Below, piece after piece: positions 56,051-64,000 of a stretch of 64,000 nt of DNA. Within the stretch, counting starts at the first letter, position 1. Every line of letters begins with the position of its first letter. The DNA lies in NCBI RefSeq assembly GCF_020085105.1, contig NC_058052.1, forward strand, positions 15,514,233-15,578,232, given 5' to 3'. The DNA comes from Siniperca chuatsi. Taxonomy: Eukaryota > Chordata > Actinopteri > Centrarchiformes > Sinipercidae. Made by a program: the position numbers and the translations under genes. Below the pieces are notes generated by a model. It had not been told where the DNA came from. It did no database searches and saw nothing but the letters and a program-made list of their open reading frames with translations.

Positions 56051-59000
56051 ATGTCCCACCCTAGCACTCTGGATTTAGACAGATACAGCAGCATGGAGAA
56101 ATCTCGTCGCTCTACCAGTCGTAACCAGTCCAGGGCCCAGGCCAAGTACGAGGAAGTCCTGTGTGACTTCTGCACAACAAGGAAGCAGAAGGCTGAGAAG
56201 TCCTGCTTGGTGTGCCTGGCATCTTACTGCGAGACCCACCTCCAGTCTCACTATGAGTACCCTGCCATGATGAAGCACAAACTGGTCAAAGCAACGGGTC
56301 AGATGAGAGAGAAGATCTGTGCACAGCATGACAAGCTGCTGGAGGCTTTTTGTCGCACCGATCAGACATCAGTGTGTGTTCTGTGCATGATGGATGAACA
56401 CAAACACCACGACATCGTCCCGGCTGGAACCGAGAGGACTGAGAAACAAGTGAGTGGTGAAAACTATCAATCTATTCTTTTATTTAGGTTATTTATTGTA
56501 CGAGGTCAACATGAACACAGCCAATAGTTCTTCTGCGGTGTTATCATCCACTAATATTATTAAACTTTAATGTCATTCCCTCTACAGAAACAGCTTGGTA
56601 CCACGCTGTACAAATCTCAACAGAGGATTGACCAGAGGATTAAAAAGTGGCAGGATCTCCGACAAGCTGTTGAATCAGTTAAAGTAAGCAAAAAAATTGC
56701 CTCGCTCAAGTCTCACTGCTATAAACATACAGTGATGGAATGTAACTAAGTACATTTACCCAAGCACTGTGCTTAAGTAAAGTACCTGGAATTTGTACTT
56801 GAGTATTTCCATTTTATGCAACTTTATACTTCTACTCCACCACATCTCAGAGGCAAATATAGTACTTTCTACTCCACTACATTTGTTTGACAGCTTTGTT
56901 AACTAGTTACTTTACACGTTACTATTTTTCATACCATTCCTACCCAGTGAAAACAATGTATCTCCAAATTTTGTGACTTGTGAATTTAAATGTTTGCGAT
57001 AAACTGAAGGATGAAGTGTTCCTTTATGGGTTGACAAACTTCTCCTACTTCTATTTGAAAGGCCTCCTTGGATCAGTTGGAAAATGCATCGTCACAAAGA
57101 TGAAAACAGGGCCGTTTTTCTAAGCTCATGAAAAGTTGACTTTTTATATAATAGTAAAACACTGACAGGGATCAAATTTTTCTGCAGAATGAGTACTTTT
57201 ACTTTGAGACTTTAAGTAAATTTTGCTGATAATACTTACATACTTGACTTTTACTTGTACTGGAGTATTTTCACAGTGTTAATACTTTTACTTAAGTAAA
57301 GGATCTGAATACTTCTTCCACCACTGTAAACATAGCCTGATGCTAAAAACAAGCCATTAAGGTTTTCTGGTTTGAAAAATAACTGCTTTCCATCCAAACT
57401 CTCTCCCTCTCTTTCTTATGCATCTCATCAGCACTCTGCTCAGACGGTCCTAGAGGAGAATGAGCGGATCTTCTCTGAGCTTCTGCTTTCCATAGAGAGG
57501 AAGTACAATGAAGTCAAGGAGATGATCCGCTCCCACGAAAAGACCACTGTGACACAGGCTGAGATACTGCTCAATCGCCTGGAGGAAGAGATCACTCTGC
57601 TGAGGAAGAGACACACTGACCTGGAGAAGCTCTCACACACCGATGATCACATACACTTTCTACAGGTGAGCTTGATATGTACTGACCCCCAATGAAGACC
57701 TTGTGTGGTGCAAAAACCAGGGGTCTTCTGGGAAAACAGTAGTATTATGCAATGTTTAGGCTATTTGTTAGATATGTCTCCTCTCTCATCGCTATCTTCT
57801 TATTTTTTTCCCAGAGCTGGCAGTCTCTGTCAGGCCCCTCAGGGTATGAAGACCTCAACAACATCAGTGTCGCTCCCTATTACTCCTTTGATGCTACCAA
57901 GAGAGCTATTGCTGCACTGAAATTAGAAGTAGAAGAAGTCAGCAAGACAGAAATGAGCAAAATCTCAGGAACAGGTGAACAAATTTGTCTTTCTTCATCT
58001 CAAGTAGCATTGATGTCTCTCTGCAGAAGAGTTCCCTTCAGGAGTGGTTGTTTTTTAGTCTGATGTCGCTATCATGAAGCTTATGTTGCCATGTGTTTTT
58101 TTTATCTATCTCTTCATAGTGAAGGAAGTCTACGTCACGCAAGAAGGTGAGACAAAGACAAGAAGAGAATCAATTTTGAGGGAAGAACCGAAGACAAGAG
58201 AGGAACCAAAGACAAGAGAAGATTTCCTGAAATGTGAGTTATTAGGTTATTTTTTACAGAGAAACCTTCCTTTAACCTGCTGTTAAAACACCAATTTGGC
58301 AAGGCTACTTGGCAGTCATATCAAACCCCACTCACACTCCAGTGTTATTCTCTACTAAAAAGGTTCAAAACGTGATAGTCATGGTGTCATATAGTAGGAA
58401 CATCTCCATCCCTAACAAAGGGATGACTACACCATGTAGTGAAACAACTGAAACGAGTGTTTCAGGTATGCTGCTTGCAGAACAAGTTTGGTGAGATGTA
58501 AGAAAGCCAACTTACAGTTTAGTATTACTTAAACAAACACAGGTGTTCCTGCTTTTACTCCACCTGTGGAAAGCATTTCAACAAGTATTTAATTAGGTGA
58601 TTTGAAGCAAAAGAGATGTTATACTGTGACACTTCAGGCTCATAGAAACATCTAATTTCAAAAGAGACAAATACCAAAACATATGATAACATTAAATTGG
58701 AAAACAGACTGAGCAACAACACAGAGAGGATTGATAATTATATTGCCCTGCATTGTTTAGACTCTTGCCAGTTGACCCTGGAGGTCAACAGTATCCACCG
58801 AAACCTTCACCTCTCCGAGGGTAACCGAACAGCTACGATGAAGAGTGAGCCTAAGAACTACCCTGATCACCCTGACCGTTTCGACCACTGGCAGCAGGTG
58901 AGAATTTACTGCCCGCCAGGATATCATTTTGTGCCTGAAGAGAGGACGGGGGAAGTTAATCTGTTGTGAATGGTATAGAGCCAAAATGATGTTGTTATCA

Positions 59001-59778
59001 AGAAGGGGTCATACTGAAACCTGAATACAGACTTAAGAGTAAAAGGAGCCTTTACTGTCAAGCAACTTGCTCTTTGACTCCCCATCCTGAAGCAGCTCAC
59101 GTTTTTAAGACTTATTCATGAAAATTAGTCTATGGAATCATGTTTTTTTTCACTTCTGAAATTTGTGTCTTTTTACATGTCTTTTGTTGGTATTAATTGA
59201 AAATTGCTCCCCAAATCGTAGGCTTAGTCAATCCTAGTCTTTGAAGTTATCCTTAAGATAAAAATGCTTTCAGTTGTGCAGTTGCAGTAAGTGATTTCTA
59301 AGCAGAAGTTATGTAAACTTTCATCTAAACAGCTGTTTAGATGAGAGATCAACACTTTGTCTTTTGATCTCTAATTTCGTTCATTCCATTCCAGGTGTTG
59401 TGCAGGGACAGCGTGACTGGGACTCGTTGTTACTGGGAGGTGGACTGGAGGGGAACTGAGATAGACATCGCCGTTACCTACAGGGGAATCCGCCGGAAAG
59501 GAAACGGCAATGAATGCAGCCTGGGCTGGAACGACAAGTCCTGGAGTCTGTACTGCTCTGATTCCAAATTCTCCTTTGTGCACAATAATAAGAGCAAAGA
59601 TATTCCAGCGCCAATGTCATCTCGTATTGGCGTCTACCTGGATTATGCAGCAGGAATACTTGCATTTTACAGTGTCTCGGATGGCATGCAGCTTCTGCAC
59701 AGAGTCCAGACAACATTCACAGAGCCCCTCTACCCTGCGTTCAGTGTGTGGGGCTTTGGTACTAGTATAAGACTGTAG
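56051..59778 (+). CDS. RING-less TRIM protein (TRIM16-like), 7 coding exons, 507 aa
   Basis: Tripartite-motif protein, probably cytoplasmic, of a family acting in ubiquitin-type conjugation, autophagy and innate immunity. Exons: 56051-56449, 56588-56683 (96 bp), 57432-57665 (234 bp), 57815-57974, 58120-58233, 58761-58897 and 59395-59778 (TAG). All phases fit, and the 96 and 234 bp coiled-coil exons are classic for TRIMs. Domains: B-box 1 about 38-77 (CDFC, CLVC, C-ETH), B-box 2 about 90-122 (C-AQH, C, CVLC, H-KHH), coiled coil about 134-243, a linker with a duplicated EPKTRE unit, PRY about 335-380 (LTLEVNSIHRNLHLSEGNR) and SPRY 381-507. There is no RING before the B-boxes, as in TRIM16. A finTRIM-type paralogue that lost its RING is an alternative. 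Confidence 0.88.
56730..57326. mobile_element. hAT-type MITE with 8 bp TSD in TRIM intron 2
   Basis: The ends CAGTGATGGAA and TTCCACCACTG are inverted. The flanks carry TAAACATA on both sides (56722-56729 and 57327-57334), the 8 bp duplication typical of hAT transposons. There is no transposase. The inner sequence is rich in TACTTxxAGTA motifs. It shares its left end with the foldback element at 54011. Confidence 0.88.
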
Positions 59779-60102
59779 GAGAGTTGCCATAATGCCAGTA
59801 ATTTGCATCAGAGTTACACAATATTCTCAATATTGCTGTGAAATTTGAAACAGGGTGTTTGATTAATTCCTGTTTGTTTCACTTTTTGCCAAAAGTTATT
59901 TTTTCCTCATGTATGAACTATTGTATGTGGGTTTTAAACAATCCAATTGATCTGTTTTTGTTCTATTGATCACTGATTGTTGTTTTGAGGCAAAATAATC
60001 TGAAGAGCTGATATCAAAATATGTCAGTTTTAAGTAGGAAAAATATGCAATAGTTGATTATAATGTTATTTTCTCAATGTCTTATATATTTTTCTCTATT
60101 AC

Positions 60103-60108
60103 ATTAAA
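60103..60108 (+). terminator. Probable TRIM-gene poly(A) signal
   Basis: ATTAAA about 325 bases after the stop codon. No AATAAA lies closer. Confidence 0.45.
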
Positions 60109-61050
60109 GCATGTCATATTTACATCACAGGTAAATATTAAATATGGATTTGCACAGCTGTCTCGGATCCTGATAAAAACACATCACATCATGTGCACAG
60201 TGGCTCAACATTACTGGAGTTGCTGTTATTTATCTTGGCTCCATTAGTACAGAAAATCTGGAAATACCCTTCCACTACCTGGGCCCAACAGTGGTGTAGA
60301 CCAGGAAAGAAAAACCTGAATTTTCCAAAGAAAAATTTCCAAATCAAATGATTTTGAGTATTGTTTGCTTGAAGTGACAAATGTAAACAACTTGTTCAAA
60401 GCCTGAAAATCAATAGGATATGAACAGGAGATCAAATCGTATTGAGGGTATTTTTGATCAATCATTACCAGACGTTAGTCCTGCAGGCTACATGTTGCCA
60501 TACACCACCATCTCCCGGCCCTCGTGAGGGGATACGGGTGTAGAAAGACATTAACAAGTTAAAGCTCCAGGGGGCATCAGAAACACATTTGTTGGACGGA
60601 CTGGTTTTTATTCTACATCGCACACACACAGAGTACATACATGCACACAGATTTTGTTGACGTGGTTTCAAATTTCACCATAGATGTATTTGTTTATTGG
60701 CCAGGTCGTCAGACTTTAAAGCGAGAGGAAAAGACGATATGTCATGATCAACTGGGACAGGAAAGGCAGAAAGAAATAAGTGTTTGTTGTTTTGTTGGTA
60801 TGAAGTTGAGGTGAAGTATGAGTTAAAGGCCAAAAAGAAGAAATTAATAACGTTCGTACTTCCTTCATCTGAATTGCGTTGCTAGGAAACAGCAAGGTTC
60901 CGAGTTTACTTCCTGTCAGGGTCTCACACTATACCTGAAACTTGGACACATTCAAAATGTCAACTGTGAAATGTTCTGTTGGTAAAACTAATAGAGTTAT
61001 TCTTGAGCTGCATAATTATACTGTAAAAGACGAACGACATACAATACAAT
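60109..61050. other. Intergenic DNA, no gene seen
   Basis: No coding exon or clear repeat was recognised. Confidence 0.4.
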
Positions 61051-61423
61051 AAAACTGCTTTTAGCGCCCGCCCCTCGGTGCACAACCAGACCTGAATGCA
61101 ACGCACACTACTACAGGTTCTGGGGGGCGGAGTCAAACAGCTGGACACTCTGGAGAGTCTCCTGGCTGCGATGCAACTAGACCGACTGCATGTGAGAGCG
61201 ATCCTTCCTCCAGTTCAAAGCGAAAAACGGCTAACGGGATCTCAGTTGTTCGGCAAAGAAAATATAGGAATTGATATAAAAACAAGGCTACACTGCATCC
61301 CGCGAGTCCATTGTGGAATCGTTTTGGGCTAAGTTACCGGAGGTGCGGAGAACAGGTCGGCGTACTCCAAGTTACCAAAAAACAGCAAAAACTTGCTAGC
61401 TAACATAACGTTACAGGCAGAAG
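61051..61423 (+). promoter_or_regulatory. Probable promoter and non-coding exon 1 of the tmem150a-like gene
   Basis: This GC- and CpG-enriched stretch contains GGGGGGCGGAG (GC-box-like) at about 61121-61131. It ends in a strong splice donor, CAGAAG/GTGAGT, after 61423. The next acceptor, CACCAG at 61985, begins the exon carrying the start codon. No in-frame coding is apparent in exon 1. The transcription start is not determined. Confidence 0.5.
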
Positions 61424-62043
61424 GTGAGTGGCCACAGATTTGCTTTTGATGTTCGTCCTTGTTGCTAGCTAGAAACGTGAAGGTGAGCTGCTGTTAGTGT
61501 GTGGCTGTAGCTAACCAAACATTAATTTCAAATGAAAATATGAGTAAACGTGTACTACCTGTGATATATAACTTCTTATCAAAACAAGCCATCATCCTTA
61601 TAAATTTGTTAGGTAATTTATAAGTTCCCAAAACAACGTTTTTTCTTAGCTAAAATAAAATTACCAGATAAGTTCCAGTAACATTATGCGGCGCCAAAAT
61701 TAAAGCAAGTGATCTTTGGCAAACTCAAGAAAAACAGAACATCAGAGCTTCACAATAGCAGTATGTATTGAAGTGACTGTTTTGGGCTGCATCACAGGTG
61801 TTTTTATAATGTAACCCCTTCTATATACTCGTCTTTGTACATTAAATTGCTGTGAGCATCACATAAACCTGCCTACAGAGTCTTTCTCAGACTGGCAAGG
61901 CTTGATGATGATTATGATTATTACTTCTGATTAGAAGGTGAGTGATCCTGACCTAACTCACTTCCCTTCTCCTCTCATTCACCAGCTAAAAGGACACATC
62001 TGTCCTGTCAGTGTCCCATCTACCTTCCTCCATCTTCAAGAAA

Positions 62044-62184
62044 ATGAATCAGTTGGTGACAGTGCAGATGTCAGTCATACTCAGTTAAATGTTAGTGCTA
62101 CTTGAGCAGATATCGCTCGGCTGGCCGAAGAGGAAAAAGAAGAAAGGGGCTATTCAAGGTGCTGGAACATGTCTCTGTGGATGA
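62044..62184 (+). promoter_or_regulatory. Two upstream ORFs in the tmem150a-like 5' leader
   Basis: uORF1 is ATG 62044 to TAA 62088 (14 codons). uORF2 starts at the next base, ATG 62089, and ends at TGA 62184 (31 codons). uORF2 is out of frame with and overlaps the main start at 62169. In general, an overlapping uORF limits translation of the main ORF. Confidence 0.6.
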
Positions 62185-62233
62185 TACTGCCTGTTAGCCT
62201 CCCAGTTCTGACCATCACTGGGATATGGGTTGT
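62169..62233 (+). CDS. tmem150a: Transmembrane protein 150A-like, first coding exon only
   Basis: The first 21 codons and two bases read MSLWMILPVSLPVLTITGIW then V, ending at a consensus donor GTAAGT. This matches the start of TMEM150A ([20 protein letters not shown]), the first membrane segment of the DRAM/TMEM150 five- or six-pass family. TMEM150A helps place the PI4-kinase complex at the plasma membrane. TMEM150B, TMEM150C and DRAM2 fit less well. The exon is 61986-62233, with 5' UTR at 61986-62168. Later exons were not found before 64000 and presumably lie beyond the window. The call rests on about 22 residues. Confidence 0.72.
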
Positions 62234-64000
62234 GTAAGTGTTACATATCTACATTTCAAAAATGTAAAATCCATGTATTAAGTCTATATAATTGTAAAAG
62301 CTACAGATCATATACAACAAGCTGAGCCTAAAATGGTTTGTAAAATTGTTTGGAAAATTTGTCAAAGGGGAAAGAAACATTTTTTTCCATAGAAACGTGT
62401 AATTTCTGCATTGTTAGCCACAAAATTAGTTTCGTCTTATTTGGTCATTCACTTTCCGCCTGGCACAAAGAAAACACCTTATCCTCAGCAGATTTATAAC
62501 ATATTGCAAACTTCTTTTAAAATAAAAACACTTAACGTATATTCCCAAATAGAATAAAGTAGGGCTGAACAATGACAATATGTAATAAAGCAAATTTGGC
62601 TCACTATATAAACCATTATACTGCTTAATGGTACCATAAAAACTGGTTTCACACACTTGTTTTGCCTGCATAGCCATTGACTAGCCACAATCATTTTCAC
62701 ATTAGTTTTGAATACAGTGAAAATCAAATATGTTGTTTATGTTTAAGCAAAAACTTTTGATACCTCAGCATCACTTTCCTTCAGGAGAGCAACACTGCAT
62801 ATTTACCCTGAATTCCTGGGAGCCATGGCAATTGCATGTATCCAGGAAGGATCTGGGATTATCACCCCTCTTTTAAGTGAGGCGTGCAGGTTCGCAGTAA
62901 AGCTTAATTATCTGCAGTACAGTATCTGAGCAGATGTACCGGAAAGAAAAAAGTGAGTACCTTCTGGTTATGTTTTTGCTGACAGCTCTTCTCACTGCTG
63001 TTATTATTTTGGGAGGAGGAATGCAAACCCCAAGGGGAGAGAGACAGATGGCCCAATTCCAAATTGTCGTAGTTCTGTATCTAGGCTATATGATAACCCT
63101 AACCCTATGAGGAGTTGCGTTGGGAGTAAGTAGTCAAATCAGATGCCAAAGCTGAGACCTTGCACACCAATTAGTGTTTGTGGACATGGCTGCTTCACAG
63201 CCTCATCAGGCGTGTGTATTCAGGTGTACAGGGCTTTGCAGAAAATATGGGGTTGAGCTGTTAATGTTGCTACAGACCTATAATGAGATGGAAAACATGC
63301 AGGTGAAAATTAGTGCTAGCATTGCACATTTGTTGATCTGAGTTAAGATGCCAAATGCTGCAGACTGTCAGTGCCTTTAAACCCATTTCCTTCCTGTTAC
63401 CTTGAAAAGGGCACCTTGTTTCTAAGAGCAGTCAAGGGTCTTTTTCCAGACTAGTGGAATGTCAAAGGATGTGACATGTTGCATAACTCGCTCTTTCACT
63501 GTGGGTGACTGGGTGGGAGTAAGGTAAATACTGGAAGGGAGTAATAGACAGCGTAAGCAGAACTTGTACGAAAGGTCTGTGTGGAGCCAGAAGAAGGCTC
63601 AGGCTTGTGCCCACCCAAGAGTCTTGGCTTAGATTATTTAGCTGACCTTTTATGAGTTAAGCAATGTGTTTGAAATGGCAGTGTGGCTCCACTATACCCG
63701 TAAGCACATATTTTGCTATCGGTTTTAAAATACTGTACATTTTAGGCGTTACAGCAACCAGCCAGAGAAGCAAATGGAGTCTAGCCTATACTGCTAAAAT
63801 TCTTTAAAAGTTGATGCATCACATCCTTTTCTGTGATTTGTGATGTGTTATTTTTGCACAGCTTTTGGAAATTTTTACTGTCCATACCAGATTGTTCCAT
63901 GAAAGTCTTTCCTTAAATTTGCTTGCTCAATCCTAAATAAAAACATGGTCTGCTCCACCTATATAGTACTCACAGGCATACAATTACAGTTTACAACCAC
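62234..64000 (+). other. tmem150a-like intron (to window end)
   Basis: No exon continuing the TMEM150 sequence was seen. Sequence near 62815-62930 was tested because of an ATGGCAATTG stretch, but it does not read as the family's second exon. Confidence 0.45.

Noticed and set aside
62815-62930. Possible second tmem150a exon near ATGGCAATTG
   Set aside because: The translation does not follow the TMEM150 family sequence after the first membrane segment and the splice phase does not fit.

Overview
The window is teleost fish nuclear DNA, most likely from an acanthomorph (spiny-rayed) fish. The evidence is spliced vertebrate genes with GT-AG introns and AATAAA poly(A) sites, a CCAR1-STOX1 gene order like that of human 10q21, and many fish-type repeats: a Tc1-like transposon, hAT-type MITEs, long palindromic MITEs, L2/Rex-like LINE pieces, a tRNA-type SINE and CA microsatellites. 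No species can be named from the sequence.

Layout. (1) Positions 1 to about 9.45 kb hold the 3' part of ccar1 (+): fifteen coding exons including the SAP, acidic, EF-hand-like and coiled-coil regions. Two ccar1 introns carry well-formed box C/D snoRNAs. One matches SNORD98 (18S G867 guide). The other carries a guide for 18S G1328, the site served by SNORD32 in mammals. (2) From 9.45 to 24.3 kb the DNA is intergenic and repeat-rich. It contains a nearly intact 1.55 kb Tc1-like element with DD37E spacing and a 659 bp palindromic element. (3) From 24.6 to 45.5 kb lies stox1 (+): four coding exons, 1105 aa, with a 15.9 kb first intron. (4) From about 46.5 to 53 kb lies a C2H2 zinc-finger gene on the minus strand, convergent with stox1. 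Its coding sequence is in one exon (551 aa from the first ATG), with probable non-coding 5' exons. (5) From 54.0 to 54.8 kb a foldback MITE carries a nested 212 bp hairpin retro-insertion with a 14 bp target-site duplication. (6) From 56.05 to 60.1 kb lies a RING-less TRIM gene (two B-boxes, coiled coil, B30.2; 507 aa) of TRIM16 type. (7) From about 61.1 kb to the window end lies the 5' end of a tmem150a-like gene (+): a non-coding exon, then an exon with two upstream ORFs and the first 21 codons.

The genes do not form an operon or pathway. ccar1 is a transcription and apoptosis co-regulator that also hosts snoRNAs. stox1 and the zinc-finger gene encode DNA-binding regulators. The TRIM gene is of an innate-immunity-type family, and tmem150a encodes a membrane protein. 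The items most worth following up are the second snoRNA, the two GC-type splice donors in ccar1, the nested hairpin insertion with a hammerhead-like core, and the overlapping uORF of tmem150a.
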